A DNA stretch of 64,000 nucleotides from Novispirillum itersonii subsp. itersonii ATCC 12639 (lineage in GTDB: Bacteria > Pseudomonadota > Alphaproteobacteria > Rhodospirillales > Rhodospirillaceae): NCBI RefSeq assembly GCF_000381985.1, contig NZ_KB907339.1, positions 186,001 to 250,000 on the forward strand. The letters run 5' to 3'. The notes under the pieces were generated by a model, which was given only the letters and a program-made list of their open reading frames with translations, was not told the origin of the DNA and made no database searches. Of this stretch, positions 56,012 through 64,000 are shown in pieces. Both the position numbers and the translations under genes were made by a program. The first letter of the stretch is position 1; each line of letters starts with the position of its first letter.

Positions 56012-56779
56012 ATGGTGCAGAAACATGCCCTTGTGGCGTTGTGCCAGAGCGCCGTTGCCCTGCTGCTGATCATGGCCTGTACTGCCGCGCCGGTGCGGGC
56101 GGCCCAGCTTGCCTGTCCTGATTTCGCCCCGTTTAAGATGGCGGGAATGGCCGGTCAGCGCCCGGGAATTGATATCGAGGTTCTGCAGGCGGTGTTCAGC
56201 CGGATCGGTGAGCCGGTGACATTTTTGCCGATGCCATGGAAGCGGGCGCTGGAGCAGGCAAGGGCGGGGCGGGTAGACGGGCTGTGCGGATGCTCTTATC
56301 TGCCGGAGCGGGAGAATGAATTCCTGTTTTCCGATAAGCTTGGCTACCATCATCAGGGATTGTTCAGCCCGGCGGAAGCGCCGTTGCCGCCGGGGACCCG
56401 GTTGGCTGATCTGGCGGCAAGGCCTGACGGGCGCCCGGTGGGCGTGGTGCGCGGCTATACTCTGGAAAATCAGCTGTCCGGGGCAGGGGTGGCGGTACTG
56501 AACGTGGTGGATGATGCGCAGCTGGTCCGCGTTCTGGCCAATAACCGGGTTGACGCGGTCTATGCGTTCCGTGATGTGCTGCGCTTTTATGAAAAGGCGG
56601 AAGGACTGGGGGAAACGTTTGTTTACACCCCGGTCGGGCGGGAGCCCTATTTTGTCTGCCTGTCGCGGGCGGCACCGGGGGCAGAGGCTCTTCTGGGCCG
56701 GATCAACCGTGGTCTGGCGACGGTGCGGGCCGACGGCACCTATGACCGGATCTGGCAGAGTTACGGTGCGCAGCCCTGA
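56012..56779 (+). CDS. Periplasmic solute-binding protein, SBP_bac_3-like
   Basis: 255 residues. Signal peptide ALCQSAVALLLIMACTAAP-VRA near the N-terminus; mature part PFKMAGMAGQRPGIDIEVLQ, LPMPWKRALEQARAGRVDGL, ADGTYDRIWQSYG at the C-terminus, the pattern of family-3 binding proteins. No transporter genes adjoin it, so it may be an orphan sensor or binding protein. GGAG 9 bp before the ATG at 56012; ATGs at 55979 and 55997 are alternatives. Divergent from the FolE-like gene. Confidence 0.82.
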   Translation: MVQKHALVALCQSAVALLLIMACTAAPVRAAQLACPDFAPFKMAGMAGQRPGIDIEVLQAVFSRIGEPVTFLPMPWKRALEQARAGRVDGLCGCSYLPERENEFLFSDKLGYHHQGLFSPAEAPLPPGTRLADLAARPDGRPVGVVRGYTLENQLSGAGVAVLNVVDDAQLVRVLANNRVDAVYAFRDVLRFYEKAEGLGETFVYTPVGREPYFVCLSRAAPGAEALLGRINRGLATVRADGTYDRIWQSYGAQP

Positions 56780-56813
56780 TTGTGCGGGGCTTTAAGGCGG
56801 GCAGGGGGCAGAT

Positions 56814-57506
56814 CTATGCCGCCATCGGGATGACCAGCGGCGACAGGAAAGTGTGGTCATCCTCTTCCCGCAGGGCCCGGGTCGGGCGGCCGCTGTCATC
56901 AACCAGCCCGAAGCGGTGCAGGTGCCCGAGAATTTTCAGGTAATGGGAGCGCGCCTGCGGGGTATCGACCCCTTCCAGCCAGTTCTGTTCAGCAAAGGCG
57001 CAGATGGCGGGCTGATCCAGCTCGACTTCCCAGAGGATGCCCAGCAGAGACGCCAGCGCTTCCTCCATCTCCCGCTCCACACCGAAGACGGTCATCGCGG
57101 CATCAGCCTCGCGGCGCAGGCCGGTTTCCGGCCCTGCCCCGAGCCCGAAGTCAGGGGCAGTGCGCCGTTCCGGGGCGCAGACCTGAAGATGGGCAACATC
57201 GTGGACAATCACCGACGGTTCCATCTCGACCCGCAGCAGAGAGCCGTCCCAGGTGTAGCCCCCGGTCGGCGGCTCCCATAGCACGCCCATCCCGAAGCTT
57301 TCCACCAGCGCCACCGCCTGTTCCTGATGGCGGCGGTCCTGCGACAGGGTCAATGCCTCGTCTGCGGCGTGACGCATGGTGGCGCCGATCCGGTCGAGAA
57401 CGCGGCGGGCCATCGGCACCAGCGGTGACGGATCTGCCGCCAGATTCCGGTCAAACCGGGCCAGAAGGTCGGGCAGTTCAGACAGGGTGACGGGGGTCAG
57501 CATCAT
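56814..57506 (-). CDS. Unknown protein with HDVAH motif
   Basis: About 230 residues, no signal peptide or membrane segment. VEMEPSVIVHDVAHLQVCAP and DFGLGAGPETGLRREADAAM are the most conserved-looking parts; HDVAH plus a later Glu-rich helix (VEREMEEALASLLGILWEVE) resembles a metal-binding helical core but this is speculative. A recognised family could not be assigned. No ribosome site is seen before any candidate start (57506, 57524, or TTG at 57569). Codon use is like the neighbours, so it is probably a real gene. Confidence 0.6.
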   Translation of the reverse strand: MMLTPVTLSELPDLLARFDRNLAADPSPLVPMARRVLDRIGATMRHAADEALTLSQDRRHQEQAVALVESFGMGVLWEPPTGGYTWDGSLLRVEMEPSVIVHDVAHLQVCAPERRTAPDFGLGAGPETGLRREADAAMTVFGVEREMEEALASLLGILWEVELDQPAICAFAEQNWLEGVDTPQARSHYLKILGHLHRFGLVDDSGRPTRALREEDDHTFLSPLVIPMAA

Positions 57507-57601
57507 GGCGGTCGCACCGGGCATTGGCGAGGAAGGGGCTGTGCTACCGCAAATGCCCGGTGATGACAAGACCGTATGAAAAACATGGAAATAGACTGAT
57601 T

Positions 57602-59299
57602 TCAGACTGCTTTGACCTGTTGCAGGAACCCGTTGATCAGGCGGCGCATTTCCGTGCTGCGTTCGTTCAGTTCCGTGGCGGCGGTCAGCACCTGTGTGGC
57701 GCAGGCCCCGGTCTCCTGCGAGGCCTGATTGACCCCGATGATGGTGTCAGACACGGTCTGGGTTCCGGTAAAAGCGTCTTCGACCGTGCGGGCAATCTCC
57801 TTGGTGGCGGTATCCTGCTGACCGACGGCGGTCGCGATTGCCACAGACTGATGGCTGAGGGAGCGGATGGCGTCAGCCATACTGCTGATAGCGGTGACGG
57901 CTGTCTGTGTTTCCGTCTGTACGTGGCTGATCTGGATGCTGATCTCACCGGTTGCTTTGGCGGTCTGGCTGGCAAGGTTTTTCACTTCGTTGGCGACAAC
58001 GGCAAACCCTTTTCCGGCATCCCCGGCGCGGGCAGCCTCGATGGTGGCATTCAGGGCCAGCAGGTTGGTCTGCCCGGCAATGGCGGCGATCAGCCCGACG
58101 ACGGAACTGATCTGCCCCGCAGCCTGCGCCAGGGCCTCAACCTGTCGGCTGACCCGTTCCGCCGCTTCTGTCGCGTGTTCCGCCTGCTGTGAGGAGGCTG
58201 CAACCTGACGGCTGATTTCCGCAATCGAGGAAGACAGCTCTTCGGTGGCAGCGGCGACCGTCTGTACATTGGCGCTTAACTGCCCGGAAGCGGCAGCCAC
58301 ACCGCTTGACTGGCGGGATGTTTCTTCGGCAATTGCTGCCATGCTCTGGGCGCTGCCCTGCAACTCCGATGCCTGTTCGTACAGGTGCCTGACCAGTTCA
58401 CTGGCCTGTGAGTCAAAATCATGCGTCAGGGTTTCAATCCTGCTGGCACGGGCGGCCCGTTCTTCGGCGATGGCCCGGTCCCGGGCTTCGGCATCCCGCC
58501 GGGCGATGGCGTTTTCGCGGAAAACGGCCAGCCCGCGGGCGATGTCGCCGACCTCGTCTTTGCGGTCAGCCCCTTCGACCCTGACGGTCAGATCGCCTGC
58601 GGCAAGGGCATTCAGGGTTCTGACGCTGCGGCTGATCGGCAGGGCAATGCCGTTGCGGGCAATGTAGATGCCGAAGACGATACCGATCACCAGCCCGCCG
58701 CCCGCCGTGATGATCAGGATCAGGCGGATTGATGTCATTGTCTGCTGTGTTGACTGCACCAGTGCGGTGCCCTCGTCATCAATGGCTGTGACGAAGGTAT
58801 CCAGCCGTTGCCGCATCTGCGACTGATTGCCCTGGCTGCGGCGGGCCATGTCGAGAACCGCCCGCTGCGCTGCGCTGATGTCGGTTCCCTGATTGCTAAA
58901 CGCTGTCTGCAGCGTGTCATTCAGGCTTTTTTCGTAGGTGTCGTAATGGCTGTTGATCTCTCTCAGCAAGGTCTTCTGCTCTGGCCGTGCCGAGAGTTCC
59001 GCCGTAGAGAAAGCCTGCCGGATGACTTTCTTCTGGGCTTCAATCTGTTTGGAAACGGTCTCGTACTGGCTGCTGTCTGCCGCCAGCTGATATTCACTCC
59101 GGGTTAGCCGCAGAGAGGCCTTTTCGAGGGCTGCGCTGGCTTTCAGCATGGCAATTCCGGTGCTTAAGCTGCCGGTTTTGTCTTCGACAGTGGTCAGGGC
59201 CTGCAAAGCCACACCGCTGATCAGCAGCAGCAAGGCCAGCAGGATCCCCACCAGCAGGGTAACCTTGGTCAGAATACGCATGGATGACAGATGGAGCAT
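57602..59299 (-). CDS. Methyl-accepting chemotaxis protein with four-helix-bundle sensor (tandem copy 1)
   Basis: 565 residues. First membrane helix in [20 protein letters not shown], a helical periplasmic domain (about 35-190) rich in [15 protein letters not shown]-type heptads, second membrane helix (about 193-215), HAMP ([20 protein letters not shown]), and a signalling domain with the tip [20 protein letters not shown]. No C-terminal CheR-binding pentapeptide; the end is [15 protein letters not shown] at 59299 follows GAGG. A paralogue of the next gene and of equal length. Confidence 0.92.
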   Translation of the reverse strand: MLHLSSMRILTKVTLLVGILLALLLLISGVALQALTTVEDKTGSLSTGIAMLKASAALEKASLRLTRSEYQLAADSSQYETVSKQIEAQKKVIRQAFSTAELSARPEQKTLLREINSHYDTYEKSLNDTLQTAFSNQGTDISAAQRAVLDMARRSQGNQSQMRQRLDTFVTAIDDEGTALVQSTQQTMTSIRLILIITAGGGLVIGIVFGIYIARNGIALPISRSVRTLNALAAGDLTVRVEGADRKDEVGDIARGLAVFRENAIARRDAEARDRAIAEERAARASRIETLTHDFDSQASELVRHLYEQASELQGSAQSMAAIAEETSRQSSGVAAASGQLSANVQTVAAATEELSSSIAEISRQVAASSQQAEHATEAAERVSRQVEALAQAAGQISSVVGLIAAIAGQTNLLALNATIEAARAGDAGKGFAVVANEVKNLASQTAKATGEISIQISHVQTETQTAVTAISSMADAIRSLSHQSVAIATAVGQQDTATKEIARTVEDAFTGTQTVSDTIIGVNQASQETGACATQVLTAATELNERSTEMRRLINGFLQQVKAV

Positions 59300-59569
59300 G
59301 ATCGTAGGCCTCATCCCGGGTAAGAGGGGAGGGAGCGGCTTCGTCGCGTTCAGGCTGTTTTGCGGCAACTGCCATAGCCATTAGGGTGCTACGGCAGGTT
59401 GTCTGTCATCTCATGAGGCGGAAAATGTCATTTTTGTTTCTGTTAATACATAATTGAATCTTCAAAACTCTTTTTAAGGCGCCTCCCTTTTCTTGCGGTG
59501 CACGGAAAATATGAGGGGGGAGAAAGTGCGGCATCCGTTTGTTTATGAATACTCTTTAAAGCTGCATCG

Positions 59570-59595
59570 CAGCCCGGAGGGAGAACTCCGGGCTG
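59570..59595 (-). terminator. Hairpin after the second chemoreceptor gene
   Basis: 10-bp perfect stem CAGCCCGGAG / CTCCGGGCTG, 6-nt loop, 20 bp after the stop of the gene at 59615-61312; no clean T-run. The rest of the 315-bp gap 59300-59614 is A/T-rich and must hold the promoter of copy 1. Confidence 0.5.
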
Positions 59596-59614
59596 CCGGT
59601 GGCAGAAAAGGGGA

Positions 59615-61312
59615 TCAGACGGCTTTGACCTGTTGCAGGAACCCGTTAATCAGACTCCGCATTTCGGTGCTGCGGTCGCTTAAGGTGTTGGCGGCGGTCA
59701 GCACCTGTGTGGCGCAGGCGCCGGTTTCCTGCGAGGCCTGATTAACCCCGGCAATGGTGTCGGAAACAGTCTGGGTGCCGGTGGCCGCCTCTTCGACCGT
59801 GCGGGCAATTTCGTTGGTGGCGCTGTCCTGCTGCTCGATGGCGGCGGCAATGCTGACGGACTGGTCGCTCAGGGCGCGGATGGTGGCGGCCATTTCGGCA
59901 ATGGCACTGACCGCCCCCTGCGTTTCGGCCTGTACCCGCCCGATCTGCACACCGATCTGTTCCGTCGCTTTGGCGGTCTGGGTGGCGAGGGATTTGACCT
60001 CGTTGGCCACCACGGCAAACCCCTTTCCGGCATCCCCGGCGCGGGCGGCCTCGATGGTGGCATTCAGGGCCAGCAGGTTGGTCTGCCCGGCGATGGAGGT
60101 GATCAGCCCGACGACGGAGCTGATCTGCTCTGCCGCTTCCGCCAGAGACTGGACCTGACGGCTGACGTTTTCCGCCGTTACCGTCGCCTGTTCCGCCTGT
60201 TGTGACGAGGTGGTGATCTGGCGGCTGATTTCGGTGATGGAGGCGGCCAGCTCTTCGGTGGCGGCGGCGACCGTCTGCACATTGGCGGTCAGCTGCCCGG
60301 AGGCGGCGGCAACCCCGTTGGACTGACGGGATGTTTCCTCGGCGATGGCCGCCATGTTTTCGGCGCTGCCCTGCAGCTCGGACGCCTGCTCGTGCAGGTG
60401 CTCGACCAGCGCGCTGGCCTGATGGTCAAAGTTGTTGGTCAGGTCTTCAATCCGGCGGGCGCGGGCGGCCCGCTCCTCCACCGCGGCCCGCTCCCGCGCA
60501 TCGGCGTCGCGCCGGGCAATGGCATTCTCGCGGAAAACGGCCAGACCCCGGGCAATATCGCCGACTTCATCTTTCCGGTCGGCCCCGGGGATGGTGACAT
60601 CCAGATTGCCCGCGGCCAGTTCATTCAGGGCGGTCACGCCGCGCCCCAATGGCAGGGCAATGCCATAGCGGGCAATATACACGCCAAGAATCACCCCGAT
60701 CAGCAGACCGGCGGCGGTGGAGAGGATCAGAACCATCTGCACCCGGTCAGCGGTCTGCTTGGTCGACAGGGCAATGCTGTCAGCCTCGGCGGTGATGTCG
60801 GCGGAGAACTTTTCCAGCGCCTGACGCATTGCCGTGGCATCGGCCTGACTGCTGCGGGCTTCGGCCAGCAGGCGGCGCTGCCCCTCGGCCAGCTCAATGC
60901 TGCCAAGGCCTGCGGCCAGAGTCAGGGTCGATTCAAGATTTTTTTCGTAGACCTGAAATTTTTCGTGGATGTCCTGCAGGGTCGCTTTCTGCTCGGGACG
61001 GGCGACGGCCAGTGCCTCGGTAAAGGCGGTTTCAGCCGCGGTGCGGTTGCGGGCGATATCCTTTTTGGCGGCCTCAAGCACGCTGACATCCGCCGCGATC
61101 TGGACTTCGCTGCGGGTCAGGCGGAGGACGGATTTTTCCAGCCCGTTGACCGCATCGGTCAGGCTGGCGCTGACAGTCAGCCCTTCTGTTTTGGTCCTGA
61201 TTGACGACAGGGCGGTCAGGCCTATGGCGCTGACACCCAGCAAAATCGTCAGCAGGATGCCGACCAGAAGCGACACCTTTGTCAGGATGCGCATGGAGGC
61301 GAGAGAGGCCAT
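59615..61312 (-). CDS. Methyl-accepting chemotaxis protein with four-helix-bundle sensor (tandem copy 2)
   Basis: 565 residues, the same layout as the copy at 57602-59299: [20 protein letters not shown] first helix, helical periplasmic domain, second helix, HAMP ([20 protein letters not shown]), signalling tip [20 protein letters not shown], end [12 protein letters not shown]. The cytoplasmic halves are nearly alike, the periplasmic halves differ strongly, so ligand specificity has probably split. The ATG at 61312 is 8 bp after GGAG; an ATG two codons upstream is the alternative. Confidence 0.92.
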   Translation of the reverse strand: MASLASMRILTKVSLLVGILLTILLGVSAIGLTALSSIRTKTEGLTVSASLTDAVNGLEKSVLRLTRSEVQIAADVSVLEAAKKDIARNRTAAETAFTEALAVARPEQKATLQDIHEKFQVYEKNLESTLTLAAGLGSIELAEGQRRLLAEARSSQADATAMRQALEKFSADITAEADSIALSTKQTADRVQMVLILSTAAGLLIGVILGVYIARYGIALPLGRGVTALNELAAGNLDVTIPGADRKDEVGDIARGLAVFRENAIARRDADARERAAVEERAARARRIEDLTNNFDHQASALVEHLHEQASELQGSAENMAAIAEETSRQSNGVAAASGQLTANVQTVAAATEELAASITEISRQITTSSQQAEQATVTAENVSRQVQSLAEAAEQISSVVGLITSIAGQTNLLALNATIEAARAGDAGKGFAVVANEVKSLATQTAKATEQIGVQIGRVQAETQGAVSAIAEMAATIRALSDQSVSIAAAIEQQDSATNEIARTVEEAATGTQTVSDTIAGVNQASQETGACATQVLTAANTLSDRSTEMRSLINGFLQQVKAV

Positions 61313-61665
61313 ATCCATGACTCCATAATATGTTGCAGACCTAATTTTGAAGTGCCTCAAACCATCTGCTCCCCTTTCCGGTCCACCCGGGCGCAGGGCG
61401 CGGCGGGGGATTTTCCGGCAGGGGTATCCGTCTTTAGATGTGCATCTTTTGGCGGGCGCTCAATGGCTTGATTTGGAAGGAAAAAGTATACAATCTTGTG
61501 GTCTGTGGGTTTTTGTGTCCGGCAGGTTGCCCGCCGTACTGACGGTGGGCCTGAAGCGGTGGTAAAAAGCCGGGGCCGGAAGAGCCCGGCCGGTTGCGCT
61601 GTGCTTTCCCTTTCCGGGGAAACGCGATAGAAGGCGGAAACAGGGAATATGCGGAGTTGCCAGTG
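61313..61665. other. Divergent intergenic region, 353 bp, no gene
   Basis: Between chemoreceptor copy 2 and prmB. A TTTGGAAGG...TATACAAT stretch near 61473-61494 could be a promoter element for the plus strand. Nothing else is supported. Confidence 0.4.
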
Positions 61666-62619
61666 ATGACCCTTTCAGACAGCCCCTTTGCCGTGGTCCA
61701 TGATCCCGCTGCCGATGCGGCGGTGCTGAAAACGGTGCGGGATTTCATCCGCTACGGGGTCAGCCGCTTTACCCGGGCGGACCTGACCTATGGGCACGGC
61801 ACCACCAACGCCTATGACGAGGCGGTCTTTATGGTGCTGGAGACCCTGAAGCTGCCGATTGATCAGCTTGATCCCTATCTGGATGCCCGCCTGACCCTGT
61901 CGGAACGGCAGGCGGTGGCGGCAATCATCGATGCGCGGGTGACCACCCGCAAACCGGCGTCGTACCTGACCAACAGCGCCTATATTCAGGGTGTGCCGTT
62001 TTACGTGGATGAGCGGGTGATCGTGCCGCGCTCTTACATCGGGGAGCTGCTGTTCTCCGAGATGTTCGGCGGTGAAGAGTTCACGCTGGTTGAGGACCCG
62101 ACCGAGGTCACCCGGGTGCTTGATCTCTGCACCGGGTCGGGCTGTCTGGCCATTCTGGCCAGTCAGATTTTCCCCGATGCGCAGATTGATGCGGTTGACC
62201 TGTCCCCGGCAGCACTGGAGGTCGCACGGCGGAATGTCGCCGATCATGGCCTTGAGGACCGGATCACCCTGCTGGAGGGGGATCTGTTCGCGCCGCTGAA
62301 AGGCCGGAAGTACGACCTGATCATCACCAATCCCCCCTATGTCGATGCCGAGGCGATGGAGGCCCTGCCGCCGGAATTCCGTCATGAACCCGCGATGGCG
62401 CTGGGGTCGGGCGACGATGGGTTTGACATTGTCCGCCGGATTTTGAAAACGGCGGCGAAACACCTGACGCCGGAAGGCGGGATGATCTGCGAGTTCGGCA
62501 CTGGCCGCGAGGTGCTGGAAGAAGAATATCCTGACGTCGATTTCCTGTGGCTGGAGACAGCCAACAGCTTTGGCGAGGTGTTCTGGCTGACCCGTGATCA
62601 GCTGGCTGATATCCGCTGA
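61666..62619 (+). CDS. prmB: Ribosomal protein L3 glutamine methyltransferase
   Basis: 317 residues. N-terminal helical domain, then a SAM-binding Rossmann fold: VLDLCTGSGCLAILASQIFP (motif I), DAVDLSPAALEVARRNV, and the catalytic NPPY motif at 222-225 (DLIITNPPYVDAEAME). The insert YGHGTTNAYDEAVFMVLETL is PrmB- rather than PrmC-like. It N5-methylates a Gln of ribosomal protein L3. GGAG precedes the ATG at 61666. Confidence 0.92.
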   Translation: MTLSDSPFAVVHDPAADAAVLKTVRDFIRYGVSRFTRADLTYGHGTTNAYDEAVFMVLETLKLPIDQLDPYLDARLTLSERQAVAAIIDARVTTRKPASYLTNSAYIQGVPFYVDERVIVPRSYIGELLFSEMFGGEEFTLVEDPTEVTRVLDLCTGSGCLAILASQIFPDAQIDAVDLSPAALEVARRNVADHGLEDRITLLEGDLFAPLKGRKYDLIITNPPYVDAEAMEALPPEFRHEPAMALGSGDDGFDIVRRILKTAAKHLTPEGGMICEFGTGREVLEEEYPDVDFLWLETANSFGEVFWLTRDQLADIR

Positions 62620-63022
62620 GGCAAAGGCGCCGCCCCTGTGTGGCGCCGCCCGCCGCCGCCGGGGGCCTGTGGTGATGGCCGTCATCGGTATAACCGTATC
62701 TTTGTGATAAATTAAAAAGATTCCTGTGCCGCAACGGCAGTTGCCGCACAGGGGAAGATCACGCGTGCGTTCTTGGCTCAGTGCTTTTCTGGCCTGCGGA
62801 AATGGCAGACCGCTGGAGCCTGCCCGGGGGTGATCCGGGCAGGCCTGAGTGGTTTTCCGGCCGGTAAAGCGGGGCATTCCGGCATACGGTTCTGGCCGGA
62901 CCGGGAACAACTGCGATGAACTGTCATCGAAATTTTCCGTGGTCATACGACCTGAGTGGGCATCGGTTGTTCTGAGACTACGAAAAAAATCTTTAGTCGG
63001 CAAGTTGTGACCGTGCTTCTGA

Positions 63023-63054
63023 ACGAAAATTTTCCAGATAACGGAAAACTTCGT
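63023..63054. repeat. Inverted repeat directly before the HTH gene
   Basis: ACGAAAATTTTCC (63023-63035) and GGAAAACTTCGT (63043-63054) pair with a one-base bulge around 7 nt, 4 bp before the ribosome site of the downstream gene. A similar CGAAATTTTCCG lies at 62928-62939 and a GACTA..TAGTC repeat at 62976-62998. The 450-bp gap 62620-63069 holds no gene. Likely autoregulatory operators. Confidence 0.5.
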
Positions 63055-63069
63055 CGCCAAAGGAGTGGT

Positions 63070-63630
63070 ATGATCCGGTTTAAATCGAACATCCCGTCTG
63101 TGGACCGGGAAAAAATTCTGGAAGACCGGGATGGGCTGGCCCAACGGATTGCGGCGATGCTCGCGCTGTTTCCGTCTCGCAAAGCCGCAGCCATTGCCGC
63201 CGGAAAGACGCAGGAAACCATCACCGCCTGGAGCCGGGGAGAGGGACTGGCGCAGTTTCTTGCCCTTGCCGCCGTGGCGGCTGAGGCCGGGGTGTCGCTG
63301 GACTGGCTGGCCTTCGGGGGGGAGGGGGCAAGGCCGGAGGGGCCGGATGAACCGGGGGAGCCAAGGGAAAGTATGCCACACATCAGCGGCGACTGTGCCC
63401 GGCTGGCGGAACTGGCGGTGGCGACCACACTGGCGTGGCTGGAGGAAAACGATATTGATCTGACCGGGCCGATGCTGGCGCGGCTGATTGCCAAATCTTT
63501 CCGTGCCCTGATGGATGCCCCCGATCTGGGGGCAATGTCGGCCGCCGGGCAGACGGCAGTGGTGACCCGCATGCTGGATGACGGCCTCGATCTGCTGCGG
63601 GCCCCGCGTGACGGGGATGCCCCGCTTTAA
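63070..63630 (+). CDS. XRE/CI-repressor-like DNA-binding protein
   Basis: 186 residues. Residues about 20-80 look like a helix-turn-helix domain of the phage CI/XRE type: LAQRIAAMLALFPSRKAAAI, AAGKTQETITAWSRGEGLAQ, and the closing AGVSLDWLAFGG, which is characteristic. No S24 peptidase domain follows; the C-terminal half is a helical, acidic region with an unknown role. AAAGGAG before the ATG at 63070; the frame is open 38 codons upstream in A/T-rich DNA without resemblance. No phage genes are nearby. Confidence 0.78.
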   Translation: MIRFKSNIPSVDREKILEDRDGLAQRIAAMLALFPSRKAAAIAAGKTQETITAWSRGEGLAQFLALAAVAAEAGVSLDWLAFGGEGARPEGPDEPGEPRESMPHISGDCARLAELAVATTLAWLEENDIDLTGPMLARLIAKSFRALMDAPDLGAMSAAGQTAVVTRMLDDGLDLLRAPRDGDAPL

Positions 63631-63681
63631 AAGCCGGGCTTATTCGGTGGCCGCCTCATCCGCCGGTCAGGGGCGGGGGTG

Positions 63682-64000
63682 TCAGTCGAGCAGGGCCAGC
63701 ATCCGCGCCAGCTCGACAGAGTTTTTGACCCCCATTTTCTCGAAAACGTGGGCGCGGTGCATTTCCACCGTCCGCATCGAGATTGCAAGCTCGTCAGCAA
63801 TGATCTTGTTCAGCTTGCCTTCGATGATTTTGTCCATCACCTGCCGCTCCCGCGGGCTCAGCGAGGCAAGGCGGGCGGCGGCATCCTGCCGTGCGCTGTT
63901 CTGGCTGCGGGTGGTGGCATCCAGTGTCAGCGCTTCGATGATGCGGTCAACCAGTTCGTTGTCGTTGAACGGTTTCTCGACAAAGTCGTGCGCGCCTTTT
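63682..64000 (-). CDS. FixJ-family response regulator, partial (N-terminus beyond the right edge)
   Basis: The reverse strand encodes at least 105 C-terminal residues. The end of a receiver domain is seen as AHDFVEKPFNDNELVDRIIE (the conserved Lys-Pro), then a LuxR/FixJ helix-turn-helix: LASLSPRERQVMDKIIEGKL, NKIIADELAISMRTVEMHRA. Such regulators activate transcription after phosphorylation by a sensor kinase. Stop TGA at 63682-63684. The phosphoacceptor Asp is outside the window. Confidence 0.9.
   Translation of the reverse strand, partial: KGAHDFVEKPFNDNELVDRIIEALTLDATTRSQNSARQDAAARLASLSPRERQVMDKIIEGKLNKIIADELAISMRTVEMHRAHVFEKMGVKNSVELARMLALLD

Overview
The window reads as chromosomal DNA of a high-G+C alphaproteobacterium, most likely a free-living, motile, metabolically versatile member of the Rhodospirillales (Azospirillum/Novispirillum-like). 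This is inferred from gene content: an ELM1-type protein, an EipB-type envelope protein, an aapJQMP transporter, a fused indolepyruvate:ferredoxin oxidoreductase, abundant chemoreceptors and a FixJ-type regulator. No rRNA, tRNA, CRISPR array, transposase or prophage was found. Both window edges cut genes.

Layout. 1-12.3 kb: ELM1 (partial), an enoyl-CoA hydratase homologue, pyrE, a chemoreceptor, a Tat-exported PhoX-type protein, a tandem-domain UspA, an NHLRC2-like thioredoxin/NHL protein, two paralogous EamA exporters and a ChaC-type gamma-glutamylcyclotransferase. 12.3-16.2 kb: an ABC importer of the TrpXYZ-like group (ATPase, permease, binding protein) and, behind it on the same strand, an arylformamidase-like hydrolase. 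16.4-29.4 kb: a single-direction catabolic island: fused FAD monooxygenase/old-yellow-enzyme reductase, SDR, MarR regulator, enoyl-CoA hydratase homologue, acyl-CoA dehydrogenase, 2-aminobenzoate/benzoate-type CoA ligase, a complete five-gene Liv-type ABC importer, a hotdog thioesterase and a RidA-family protein. It matches the aerobic CoA-dependent anthranilate pathway known from Azoarcus evansii. With the arylformamidase, the Trp-type importer and the indolepyruvate oxidoreductase at 30.8-34.3 kb, the region looks like a tryptophan/aromatic amino-acid catabolic neighbourhood.

29.4-44.5 kb: a DUF808 membrane protein, a block of palindromic repeats, indolepyruvate oxidoreductase, an AhpD-like protein, eipB, aspS, the aapJQMP general amino-acid importer and rnd. 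44.6-55.3 kb: ppx and ppk1 (polyphosphate), a SixA-like phosphohistidine phosphatase, sppA, a rhodanese, corA, glmM and thiD. 55.3-64 kb: a shortened FolE homologue behind a strong Zur-box-like palindrome, a periplasmic binding protein, an unknown HDVAH-motif protein, two tandem chemoreceptors of equal length, prmB, an XRE/CI-like regulator and a partial FixJ-type response regulator.

The most unusual item is the FolE homologue (55286-55768). It keeps the first Cys-Glu-His-His zinc/catalytic motif but lacks the segment that in FolE carries the second catalytic His and third zinc Cys, and its start lies just downstream of an 18-bp near-perfect Zur-type palindrome. Also notable are the coherent anthranilate-CoA island, its RidA protein lacking the usual catalytic Arg, and a palindrome-rich repeat block at 30.5-30.8 kb. 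Many long open frames antisense to real genes are a by-product of high G+C and were discarded.
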